Assembly: GCA_965229765.1 (NCBI GenBank)
Contig: CBDDJT010000004.1
Coordinates: 744,001 to 808,000 of the forward strand
Direction: 5' to 3'
DNA length: 64,000 nucleotides
Source: ASV31 sp965229765
GTDB taxonomy: Bacteria; Pseudomonadota; Alphaproteobacteria; Rhodobacterales; Rhodobacteraceae
The notes under the pieces were generated by a model, which was not told the DNA's origin, ran no database searches, and was given only the letters and a program-made list of their open reading frames with translations. Below are positions 8,577 to 16,455 of the stretch, piece by piece. The number at the start of each line of letters is the position of its first letter. Within the stretch, counting starts at the first letter, position 1. Made by a program: the position numbers and the translations under genes.

Positions 8577-10057
8577 CAGACACCACCAGTTTTCCCGATC
8601 CAACCTACCGCGACACGGTGCTTGCGCCCTTGTTCGAGGGTGTGAAGGCGCACTACGCCGGACATATGGCGGCGATCAATCGGGCGCACCTGGTCATGCT
8701 GGCGGAAACAGGGATCCTGACGGCCGGGGACGCACGCGACATCGCCGGGGCACTGCGGGATATCGACGCGGAAACCGATGTCGAAGCGTTGAGGTACACC
8801 GGAGAGCACGAAGACTACTTTTTCCTTGTCGAGGCCGAACTTCGCCGCAGGCTGGGTGATCTGGGCGGCGCCCTGCACACTGCACGGTCGCGTAACGACA
8901 TGGATCACACCGTGTTCAAGATGGCGCTGCGGGGCAGGGCGTCGGGCCTGCTGTCGCAAGTGCTGCACCTCGCGGAAAGACTGATCGAAAAGGCCCGCGC
9001 CGAGGCCGACACGCTTGTCGTGGCCTATACCCACGGCCAGCCTGCGCAGCCCACCACCTTCGGCCACTATCTCGGTGCGGTCATCGAGGTCCTGTTGCGC
9101 GATGCAGCGCGTCTGGAGGCGGCGATCGACGGGTTGGACCATTGTCCCATGGGCGCCGCAGCGATCACGACCTCTGGCTTTCCGATCGACCGTGACCGCG
9201 TTGCCGCGCTTCTGGGTTTTGACGGTCCCTTGCTGAATTCCTACGGCTGCATCGCCTCGGTCGACTACGTGACCGGGCTCTATTCGGCGGCGAAGCTGAT
9301 ATTCCTGCACCTTGGCCGGGTGATCCAGGACCTTCAGTTCTGGTCGGCGTTCGAGGTTGGCCAGCTTTACGTACCCAACAGCCTTGTCCAGATCAGCTCG
9401 ATCATGCCGCAAAAGCGCAACCCGGTCCCGATCGAGCACATGCGCCATCTTGCAAGCGTGACCGTCGGGCGTTGTGACATGGTGGTGAATACCATGCACA
9501 ACACGCCCTTCACCGACATGAACGACAGCGAGGGCGAGGTGCAGCAGGCGGGCTATGCGGCCTTTGAAAGCGGCGCCCGGGTCCTGAACCTGATGGCGGT
9601 GATGCTGCCCGCCTGTTCGATCCGGTCCGACAGGGTCCGCGCGAACATGGACGCGGCCTGCGTCACAATCACCGAACTTGCGGACACGCTGGTACGCGAC
9701 GAGGGGCTTAGCTTTCGTCAGGCGCACGAGGTCGCTGCAAAGACCGCGCGTGCCGTCATCGCCCGGGGGTCGCCGCTTGGCGCCGGGTTCGATGCCTTTT
9801 GCGCTGCCTTCGTTGACGTGGCCGGGCGTCCTGCCAGCCTGTCCCAGACGGCCTTTGCGGGGGCCGTGGCGCCGGAAACCTTCGTTGCGCGCCGAGACCG
9901 CCCCGGCGGCCCCGCCCCGGCTGCCCTCGCGGCAGCGCTTGACGCCTACGGCGCAACCACCGCATCGCTGACCGCGCGCCTGTCTTGCCGTGCGGACCGC
10001 TACCGCACCGCTGATGCCGCGCTGGCGGCGGCCTTTGAAACCATGCTGGAGCGCTGA
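8573..10057 (+). CDS. Argininosuccinate-lyase-like enzyme of the fumarase/aspartase superfamily
   Basis: A 494-residue lyase. It carries the superfamily signature SSIMPQKRNP (275-284), the argininosuccinate-lyase-like HTARSRND (102-109; true ASL has HTGRSRND) and THGQPAQPTTFGH (153-165). Superfamily members eliminate fumarate from C-N or C-O adducts through an anion intermediate. The ATG at 8573 overlaps the permease stop. It lies between permease and ATPase genes of a sugar transporter, far from any arginine gene. It is therefore probably not the housekeeping ArgH but a catabolic enzyme that splits the imported compound, possibly releasing fumarate. That role is inference. Confidence 0.8.
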   Translation: MTDTTSFPDPTYRDTVLAPLFEGVKAHYAGHMAAINRAHLVMLAETGILTAGDARDIAGALRDIDAETDVEALRYTGEHEDYFFLVEAELRRRLGDLGGALHTARSRNDMDHTVFKMALRGRASGLLSQVLHLAERLIEKARAEADTLVVAYTHGQPAQPTTFGHYLGAVIEVLLRDAARLEAAIDGLDHCPMGAAAITTSGFPIDRDRVAALLGFDGPLLNSYGCIASVDYVTGLYSAAKLIFLHLGRVIQDLQFWSAFEVGQLYVPNSLVQISSIMPQKRNPVPIEHMRHLASVTVGRCDMVVNTMHNTPFTDMNDSEGEVQQAGYAAFESGARVLNLMAVMLPACSIRSDRVRANMDAACVTITELADTLVRDEGLSFRQAHEVAAKTARAVIARGSPLGAGFDAFCAAFVDVAGRPASLSQTAFAGAVAPETFVARRDRPGGPAPAALAAALDAYGATTASLTARLSCRADRYRTADAALAAAFETMLER

Positions 10058-10060
10058 GCC

Positions 10061-11116
10061 TTGGCCAACCTGATCCTGCGCGACCTAATCAAGACCTACG
10101 ACAAGACCACTGTCCTTCATGGCATCAACTTGGAGGTTCATGATGGCGAATTCGTCGTTTTCGTCGGGCCGTCGGGTTGCGGAAAATCAACCACCCTGCG
10201 CCTGATCGCCGGTCTGGAAGAGGTAAGTTCCGGCATCGTGGAAATCGCGGGCCGCGGTGTTAACAACCTTGAACCAAAGGACCGCGACATCGCCATGGTG
10301 TTCCAGAACTACGCGATCTACCCACACATGACGGTGCGCAAGAACATCGGTTTCGGGTTGCGCAGTTCCCGCGCATCCAAGGCCGAAAAGGAGCAACGCA
10401 TCGAAGAGGTCGCGGGCATCCTCGGGATGACCGATCTCTTGAACCGCAAGCCGTCGCAGCTTTCAGGGGGGCAGCGTCAGCGCGTCGCGATCGGGCGGGC
10501 CATGGTGCGTGACCCGGCGGTCTTTCTTTTCGATGAACCCCTGTCGAACCTTGACGCCCAACTGCGCACGCAGATGCGGCTGGAGATCAAGAAACTGCAC
10601 CAGCGCGTCGGCTCGACGATCATCTTCGTCACCCATGATCAGGTCGAGGCAATGACGATGGCCGACCGGATCGTCATCATGAAGGACGGCCACATTCAGC
10701 AGGTCGGCACCCCGTCCGAAGTCTATCACAAGCCAGCCAATACCTTTGTCGCGCGCTTCATCGGGGCGCCGGCGATGAACATGCTGCCGGGGCAGGTCAA
10801 CGGCGCGGGCGTCGCACTGGATGCCGGGGGAAACGTTGCCGTGGCCGCCGCGCTGCCCGAAGGACGCAAGGTCGTGGTGGGCGTGCGGCCCGAGGACCTG
10901 TTCCTGGCTGACACCACGGCCATCATCGAGGGTCCGGTGCAGTTGCAGGAACCCCTTGGTCATGAGACCCTCATATATGTCGGGGCATCCGGGACCGAGG
11001 TGATCGCAAAGGCCGATGGTCGGGCGCCGCCGCAGGTGGGCGAGACGGTGTACTTGTCCGCCAACCCAGAGAATGTGCACGTCTTCGATGCCCAGACCGG
11101 AGAGGCGCTGACGTGA
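10061..11116 (+). CDS. CUT1-type ABC transporter ATPase (MalK/UgpC-like)
   Basis: A 351-residue ABC ATPase that powers the sugar importer. Walker A is GPSGCGKS (36-43), the signature is LSGGQRQRVAIGRA (about 134-147) and Walker B is VFLFDEP. A C-terminal TOBE/regulatory domain starts near residue 235. The start codon is TTG at 10061, three bases after the lyase stop. The C-terminus overlaps the GTG start of the kinase gene, so the ATPase is internal to the operon. Confidence 0.92.
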   Translation: MANLILRDLIKTYDKTTVLHGINLEVHDGEFVVFVGPSGCGKSTTLRLIAGLEEVSSGIVEIAGRGVNNLEPKDRDIAMVFQNYAIYPHMTVRKNIGFGLRSSRASKAEKEQRIEEVAGILGMTDLLNRKPSQLSGGQRQRVAIGRAMVRDPAVFLFDEPLSNLDAQLRTQMRLEIKKLHQRVGSTIIFVTHDQVEAMTMADRIVIMKDGHIQQVGTPSEVYHKPANTFVARFIGAPAMNMLPGQVNGAGVALDAGGNVAVAAALPEGRKVVVGVRPEDLFLADTTAIIEGPVQLQEPLGHETLIYVGASGTEVIAKADGRAPPQVGETVYLSANPENVHVFDAQTGEALT

Positions 11117-12021
11117 CAATGCGGGCAAAGCGGCGCGGTGTGCTCTCGGTCGGTCGTGCCTATTGCGACCTGATCTTCACCGGCCTGCCGCGCCTTCCCA
11201 GCATGGGAACAGAGGTGTTCGCAAGTGGGCTTGGGGTGCACACCGGCGGCGGCGCGCCGATCACGGCGGCTCATCTGGCACAGCTTGGCCGGCCTGCGTC
11301 GCTTGCCGCCATCCTGCCGGTTGACCCCTTTGCCGCGCTCTTGCGGCGCGACCTTGAAGCTGCTGGCGTCGATCTCCGGCTGTCACGCCCGGCCCCGCCC
11401 GGAAGCGACCTTCAGGCCACCGTAGCCATGACCGACGCCGGAGACCGGGCCTTCCTGACGCGCCGCGCCGGACCGGCCGCACCGCTGCCCACGCCACAGG
11501 ACCTGCGGCGCATGGACATCGGCCACATGCATGTCGGCGAGCTGACCACCCTGTTGGAGCTTCCGGAACTTGTAGAGATCGCGGGTGCCGCGGGTGTCAG
11601 CCTGTCTTTGGACTGTGCCTGGGATGACGAGATCGACGCAAAGGCCGCCGCGCCGCTGATCGCAAGGGTCGATGTCTTTCTGCCGAACGCGGCAGAAGCC
11701 GCTCAGCTGGCGGGTCTGGGGGTGCAACGCCCCTTTGCGCCGCTGACCGTCATAAAGAGCGGCGCCGACGGTGCCAGCGCCGAAACAGAGCATGGCCGGC
11801 TGGACTCTCCGGCCTTCGCGACAGAGGTGATCGACACCACCGGCGCCGGGGATGCCTTCAACGCCGGTTTCCTTGATGCCTGGCTGGACGGTGGCACGGT
11901 CGAGGCCTGCCTTCGGGCCGGGAATGCCGCGGGTGCACGTGCGGTGTCCATGCGTGGCGGGTTCGCTTGTGCGGATGGGGTCGATGACATGCGGACACGG
12001 CAAACCGAAGCGGCGGGTTAG
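11113..12021 (+). CDS. PfkB/ribokinase-family sugar kinase
   Basis: A 302-residue kinase with the PfkB C-terminal motif DTTGAGDAFNAGF (about residues 239-251) and the N-terminal substrate motif THTGGGAPITAA-like sequence (seen here as VHTGGGAPITAA, near residue 41). The GTG start at 11113 overlaps the ATPase stop (GTGA); an ATG lies six bases further on. It probably phosphorylates the sugar released from the imported compound. Its 3' end overlaps the 3' end of bchO by 4 bp on the opposite strand, marking the edge of the photosynthesis cluster. Confidence 0.85.
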   Translation: MTMRAKRRGVLSVGRAYCDLIFTGLPRLPSMGTEVFASGLGVHTGGGAPITAAHLAQLGRPASLAAILPVDPFAALLRRDLEAAGVDLRLSRPAPPGSDLQATVAMTDAGDRAFLTRRAGPAAPLPTPQDLRRMDIGHMHVGELTTLLELPELVEIAGAAGVSLSLDCAWDDEIDAKAAAPLIARVDVFLPNAAEAAQLAGLGVQRPFAPLTVIKSGADGASAETEHGRLDSPAFATEVIDTTGAGDAFNAGFLDAWLDGGTVEACLRAGNAAGARAVSMRGGFACADGVDDMRTRQTEAAG

Positions 12022-12908
12022 CCGGGCGTGGTCCCGACCGGGGCGGCGGACAGCGTCCGCACTTGTTGCGCTATGCGGCGGGCAATGATCTCGGGCGCTT
12101 CCTCATGTGCCAGATGGCCCAGCGGGCCAAGGCTTTCCACGCGCGCCCGCGGCAGGCGCGCGGCGGCCTCGACAGCCGTCTTCGGGGACACGGTTCCGTC
12201 ACGGTCGCCGACCAGAAAGAGGCAGGGCACCGTGTTGCTTGGCATCCGCGCGATCAGGCCGTCCAGTTTCCATTGCGACATCATCGCCAGCGTGCCGTCC
12301 ACATGGCGGCTGTCCCGGATCAGGCGTCCGTAAAGCCGCAGTCCCTCGTCGTCGATCCGTGACCCCGTGGTCGCCAGCAATTCCGCGACACGCGACGGCC
12401 CACCCGAAAACCGGGTGAACAGAACCGGTGTCAGCGGGTTCATCGCCAGCATCCGCGCCATGAAGGGAAAAAGGAAACCGGTGATGCCCTTGAAGGGCTC
12501 CAATGCCGGGTTGATGCCGATTATTCCCTGAAGCGTACCTTCGGTCAGTTCCGCCATGCGAAGCGCAACGGCAGCGCCTGCGGAATGTCCCACGATCACG
12601 TCGGGCACCCAGCGCTCCTGCCGCAACATGGCCAGCAGGTCCTCGGCCGTGGCGTCAAGACCCGAGCGCCAGCGGCTGCCCATCCGGGTAAAGCCCTGCC
12701 CGGGAAAATCCGGTGCCACGACGCGATGATCCTTCGACAGCGCCGGAAACACCCCCCGCCAGCTTTGCGATGCCCCCCCGGCGCCATGCAGCAGCAGAAC
12801 GGTCGGTCCAGACCCGGCGACCTGAACGTGCCAGCGGTGCGGACGGCAATCGACAAAGCGGGACGCCGCGGCGTTGGGCCAGTCGTGGCCATCCCGCGCC
12901 CATTCCAT
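12018..12908 (-). CDS. bchO: Mg-chelatase-associated alpha/beta hydrolase BchO
   Basis: A 296-residue alpha/beta-fold hydrolase. It has the oxyanion loop LLLHGAGGASQSW (about 39-51), the nucleophile elbow GHSAGAA (about 107-113) and a distal GHLAHEE histidine (about 265). BchO is encoded with the magnesium chelatase D and I subunits in purple bacteria; its exact reaction is not established. It lies 2 bp after bchD in the crtA-bchI-bchD-bchO operon, which supports the name. Confidence 0.88.
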   Translation of the reverse strand: MEWARDGHDWPNAAASRFVDCRPHRWHVQVAGSGPTVLLLHGAGGASQSWRGVFPALSKDHRVVAPDFPGQGFTRMGSRWRSGLDATAEDLLAMLRQERWVPDVIVGHSAGAAVALRMAELTEGTLQGIIGINPALEPFKGITGFLFPFMARMLAMNPLTPVLFTRFSGGPSRVAELLATTGSRIDDEGLRLYGRLIRDSRHVDGTLAMMSQWKLDGLIARMPSNTVPCLFLVGDRDGTVSPKTAVEAAARLPRARVESLGPLGHLAHEEAPEIIARRIAQQVRTLSAAPVGTTPG

Positions 12909-12910
12909 GT

Positions 12911-14611
12911 TCAGCCTTCCAGCGCGGCTGATACCGCTGCGGACATGCGTTCTGCATCGGCGCGGGGCAGCGGCAGGTAGTGGGCGTTCATTTCTGCGGC
13001 AAGGTCGGATAACTGCCGCGTGGGCCGGTTGCCGGTATCGATCAGTAGCGTTGGCACCGACTGGTTTCGGACGGCACGGGCCAGAACGCGCGCGTCCTCA
13101 GCAGCTTGCGTTCGATCGGCTCGGCCATCGAGTGCGATGTTCGCCCGTCCGTCCGTCAAGACCGCGATACTGGGTGTCAGCCCACGTCCGCGCGACTGCT
13201 GTGCAAGCTCCATCGCTGCCTTCAACCCGGCGGCCAGTGGCGTGCCGCCGCCTCCGGCAAGCCCGGCAAGACGCCGCTTGGTTTGCACAAGCGACCGCGT
13301 GGGTGGCAGCAAAAGATCCGCCGCGTCGCCGCGAAAGGCCACAAGCGCCACGTGATCACGCCGCGCGTAGGCCTCTGCGAGCAGCAGTTCCACCGCGCCC
13401 TTTGCCTCTGCCAACCTGGCGAGTGCCGCCGAACCAGAAGCATCGACCGTAAAGATAAGCAAACGGTCGGATTTTGTCTCGAAACGCTTGATACGGATGT
13501 CGCCCGCGCGGATGGCCAGCCCCTGAGCGCGCGGCTTCCCAGCTTGCCTGATACGCTGCCATGGCGCGGCTGCGCGCAGTGTGGCGGGCAGGTCGATCCG
13601 GTTGCCGCTGTCCAGCTTGCCGGGGCGCGACGGAAGCGGGCGACCACGCCGGTTGCCCTTGCGCTTGGCGCCGGTGCCGCTGGCGCCCTGTGCCACGCGC
13701 TGGGCGCGTCCTGCGGCCAGCGCCGCCAGAACGTCCGGAGGCAAGGCGGCGCGCGCAGCCTCCAGCAGGATCTCGTCGGGAAGGCGCAGCTCCTCTGCCG
13801 GATCGGCGCCGTCGGCTTCGGGCTTGTCCTCGGGGCTGTCTTCCTCGGCCTCGGGCGGTGGCGGGGTGTCCGGGGTGGTCTCTTCCTCGGGCTGGGGAAA
13901 CTGCGTTGCCCGGTGCGCGAACACCAGTTCCACGGCCAGCGACAGGTCGTCCTGCGTCACATCCGCTCGTCCGTTCAGCGCGGCAGAGGCCCGTGCAGCC
14001 ATCCGCGCCAGAAGGGGCGCCCGCAGGCTGGATATCCCCAGCCGCGCCGCAACCCGCGCCAGATCGTCCAGCGCGTCGGTGGGCATCCTCACCCCCGGCA
14101 ACGCAGCCCGGGCCGCGGCAAGTTCCGCCGCGTCCAGCCCATCCTCATCGGTCGTTCCCAGCGGAATGCCGTTCAGATCAACAAAAAGGCCCACTCTGTC
14201 GATCAGCGCAATGGGCAGGCCGTCGTCATCGTCAAGCCCCTCGTCCAATGCAACAAGACAGTGCCCAGGCGTGTCGAGAGCATGGGCCAGCCGCGCGCCC
14301 AGCCCCGCAGGACAGCGTTCGGCCATCGTCAGGATCAGCGCCGCAGGGTCCGCCAGAAGCCCGCGATTGCGCCGCAGCGCACCGGCCGACAGCGTGGCGG
14401 CCAGATCTACCCCGCCATATAGTGCGTCATCTCCCATGCCTGGATGAATCCGCTTCAGGGGAAGCGGCAGCATGGGCAAGCCTGACAGGAACCGGTCGCG
14501 CACCGGACCGGACCGGGCGCGCAACCACAGCCCTTTCAGCCCGCCGGGATCAACCGCCAGGAGCGCCAGCGCGAGCCGGGCTCGCGCCCAAAGGGCGTCG
14601 GCCTCGGTCAG
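12911..14611 (-). CDS. bchD: Magnesium chelatase subunit D
   Basis: A 566-residue subunit of the ATP-dependent chelatase that inserts Mg2+ into protoporphyrin IX. It has an N-terminal AAA-like domain without a good Walker A, an acidic proline-rich linker (about 230-270), and a C-terminal von Willebrand A domain with the MIDAS motif DASGSA and a TDGRAN strand. The family N-terminus (TEADALWARARLALALLAVD and so on to VRDRFL) is encoded upstream of the first canonical codon (TTG, 14524). In this frame an upstream TGA excludes any ATG, GTG or TTG before that TTG. The first conserved codon is CTG at 14611, overlapping the bchI stop as CTGA. I therefore place the start at CTG; a 537-residue product from TTG 14524 is the alternative. 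Confidence 0.9.
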   Translation of the reverse strand: MTEADALWARARLALALLAVDPGGLKGLWLRARSGPVRDRFLSGLPMLPLPLKRIHPGMGDDALYGGVDLAATLSAGALRRNRGLLADPAALILTMAERCPAGLGARLAHALDTPGHCLVALDEGLDDDDGLPIALIDRVGLFVDLNGIPLGTTDEDGLDAAELAAARAALPGVRMPTDALDDLARVAARLGISSLRAPLLARMAARASAALNGRADVTQDDLSLAVELVFAHRATQFPQPEEETTPDTPPPPEAEEDSPEDKPEADGADPAEELRLPDEILLEAARAALPPDVLAALAAGRAQRVAQGASGTGAKRKGNRRGRPLPSRPGKLDSGNRIDLPATLRAAAPWQRIRQAGKPRAQGLAIRAGDIRIKRFETKSDRLLIFTVDASGSAALARLAEAKGAVELLLAEAYARRDHVALVAFRGDAADLLLPPTRSLVQTKRRLAGLAGGGGTPLAAGLKAAMELAQQSRGRGLTPSIAVLTDGRANIALDGRADRTQAAEDARVLARAVRNQSVPTLLIDTGNRPTRQLSDLAAEMNAHYLPLPRADAERMSAAVSAALEG

Positions 14612-15612
14612 CGCAGAACCTCTTCGACAACGCGTGAGACCCTGGTTGTCGACCCGGCCTCGTCAAGTGGATCGCGGCGCAGCCGATGGCGGAGCGCAGA
14701 CGCGGCCACCGATTTTACATGGTCACGTGTGACGGTCTCGACCCCTTCGAACGCGGCCAGCGCCCGCGCGCTCTTCAACAGGGTCAGTTCCCCCCGAAGC
14801 CCGTCTGATCCCAGCGCGATGCAGAGCTTGGCGCAGTCGCGCAGGACGTCGTCAGGTGCGGGCAGGCCGCGCATCCGATCACGCGCGGCCAGGATCTTCT
14901 TTCGCAGTTTGGTATCCTGTGTGCGCCACTTCTTCAGAAAGGCGTCGGTGTCATGCTCATAGGCATCGCGGCGGCGGATCACCTCGATGCGCTGCTCGAT
15001 GTCGGTGGGGCTGGCGACCTCGACCGACAGGCCGAAGCGATCCAGAAGCTGCGGGCGCAACTCTCCCTCTTCGGGGTTGCCAGAGCCCACCAGCACGAAA
15101 CGCGCCGGATGGCGGATCGACAGGCCCTCGCGCTCGACCACGTTTTCGCCCGACTGGGCCACGTCGAGCAGCAGATCGACGATATGGTCTTCCAGAAGGT
15201 TCACCTCGTCGATGTAAAGGTATCCGCGGTTGGCGCGTGCCAGCAGGCCCGGCTCGAACGCCTTTGCGCCCTGTGCCAGCGCGCGCTCGATATCCAGCGC
15301 GCCGACCACGCGGTCCTCTGTCGCGCCCAGCGGCAGGTCGATCACCGGCGTCGGGCGCCTGACCATCCTGCGCGACGGCACCTCGGCCCAGTTAGGCACG
15401 TCCTCTGGCCGGGCAGAGTTCACCGGGCAGCCCTCGACCTGCTCGATTTCCGGCAAGAGGGCGGCAAGGGCGCGCACGGCGGTCGACTTGCCGGTGCCTC
15501 GGTCGCCGAACACCAGCACCCCGCCGATTGCCGGGTCGATGGCGGTCAGCACCATGGCGCGCTTCATCTCGTCCTGGCCGACGATGGCGGAAAACGGAAA
15601 GGGCTGAATCAT
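14608..15612 (-). CDS. bchI: Magnesium chelatase ATPase subunit I
   Basis: A 334-residue AAA+ ATPase that forms the hexameric motor of Mg-chelatase with BchD and BchH. Walker A is GDRGTGKST (36-44), Walker B is LYIDEVNLL (about 136-144), and sensor and arginine-finger regions follow (GSGNPEEGELRPQLLDRF). ATG 15612 is chosen because MIQPFPFSAIVGQ is the family N-terminus and the ATG overlaps the crtA stop (ATGA). The stop overlaps the bchD start. It is co-transcribed with crtA, bchD and bchO. Confidence 0.95.
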   Translation of the reverse strand: MIQPFPFSAIVGQDEMKRAMVLTAIDPAIGGVLVFGDRGTGKSTAVRALAALLPEIEQVEGCPVNSARPEDVPNWAEVPSRRMVRRPTPVIDLPLGATEDRVVGALDIERALAQGAKAFEPGLLARANRGYLYIDEVNLLEDHIVDLLLDVAQSGENVVEREGLSIRHPARFVLVGSGNPEEGELRPQLLDRFGLSVEVASPTDIEQRIEVIRRRDAYEHDTDAFLKKWRTQDTKLRKKILAARDRMRGLPAPDDVLRDCAKLCIALGSDGLRGELTLLKSARALAAFEGVETVTRDHVKSVAASALRHRLRRDPLDEAGSTTRVSRVVEEVLR

Positions 15613-16325
15613 GCGGCGGTCTCGATCTGGGGCAGTCGGGCAAGGGGATCGGCGCCGTTCCACGTGCCCATGCTGCCAAGCACGCGGAAGCGGGCATAAA
15701 GCTCTTCGCGGAACCAGCCCTCTTCGCGCACGGCCTTGATGGCGCGGCCATGCGCGGTGTCGCCACGCGCGAACCGCGCCATGCTGTCCGCGTCGGGCCA
15801 GATGGAAAAGGTGACCTGCTGCAACAACGGCACTTCGCCGATTCCGATCTTGAAGATCACGTCCGGGTTGCTGCCGATCATGTCGGAAATCAGCGGCTCG
15901 CGCGCCCAGAACCTCAGCATCGCCTTCGGCCGAACGGTGGCGCGGGTCATCGCGGCAAGCGCGCCGGGTTCCTCGGTATCATCCACGCTGAAGGGGGTGA
16001 CGCCCGACCAATGGCCCCGTACCGATGTCGGTGACAGGTAGATCGTGACGCTTTCCTCGGCATGGGAGCGCCAGCGGGTCCAGACCGTGCCGTTCGCCGT
16101 TCTGTCGCGCGCAAGGGCTTCGTCGTCCCAACTGCCAAGGATGGCATAGACGCCCCAGTTCGGCCGGGGCGTGAAACCCTCGCCGGAGCCCGAGCCGCAA
16201 AGCTTCCAGAAACGCAGGCCGGACTCGCGCGGCAGATCAAGCCGCGCGGCCCCCATCTGGCCAAGCACCCAAAGCCTTTGGGCGGTGCTGCCAAAGCGGA
16301 AAAGCGAAAGGCTGACGGTAGAGAT
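15609..16325 (-). CDS. crtA: Spheroidene monooxygenase CrtA
   Basis: CrtA inserts the keto group into spheroidene under oxic conditions, giving spheroidenone. The product is 238 residues if translation begins at 16325. Recognisable blocks are WVLGQMG, GVYAILGSWDDEA, KAMLRFWAREPLIS, PDVIFKIGIGEVP and the C-terminal REELYARFRVLGSMGTWNG. The first canonical start in frame is GTG 16268 (219 residues), but about 20 upstream residues (STVSLSLFRFGSTAQRLW) look like the conserved CrtA N-terminus, and an upstream TGA leaves no ATG, GTG or TTG before them. The codon at the expected place is ATC (16325), preceded by GGGGGG as a possible ribosome site. Two PpsR sites lie upstream. The function is firm; the start is not. 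Confidence 0.88.
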   Translation of the reverse strand: MSTVSLSLFRFGSTAQRLWVLGQMGAARLDLPRESGLRFWKLCGSGSGEGFTPRPNWGVYAILGSWDDEALARDRTANGTVWTRWRSHAEESVTIYLSPTSVRGHWSGVTPFSVDDTEEPGALAAMTRATVRPKAMLRFWAREPLISDMIGSNPDVIFKIGIGEVPLLQQVTFSIWPDADSMARFARGDTAHGRAIKAVREEGWFREELYARFRVLGSMGTWNGADPLARLPQIETAA

Positions 16326-16345
16326 GGCGGGCCCCCCGATAGAAC

Positions 16346-16363
16346 TGTCAACTCAACATGACA
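16346..16363. promoter_or_regulatory. PpsR/CrtJ binding site, crtA-proximal
   Basis: TGTCAACTCAACATGACA is a perfect TGT-N12-ACA palindrome, the consensus of the PpsR/CrtJ aerobic repressor, in the divergent crtA-crtI gap. Confidence 0.85.
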
Positions 16364-16422
16364 CGCTTCTTCACGGATTGAAAGGCGTATCCCCTTGAGA
16401 CAGCTTGTCCCATCTTTGGGAT

Positions 16423-16440
16423 TGTAAATCAAACTAGACA
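16423..16440. promoter_or_regulatory. PpsR/CrtJ binding site, crtI-proximal
   Basis: TGTAAATCAAACTAGACA matches TGT-N12-ACA exactly. It lies 77 bp from its partner site and ends only 15 bp before the crtI ATG, leaving no visible Shine-Dalgarno sequence in between. Confidence 0.85.
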
Positions 16441-16455
16441 GTTTATCGTGTGGCC

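Noticed and set aside
8573..10057. Housekeeping argininosuccinate lyase argH
   Set aside because: It is embedded with overlapping starts in a sugar ABC operon and has a Gly-to-Ala change in the HTGRSRND motif; a catabolic paralogue is more likely.
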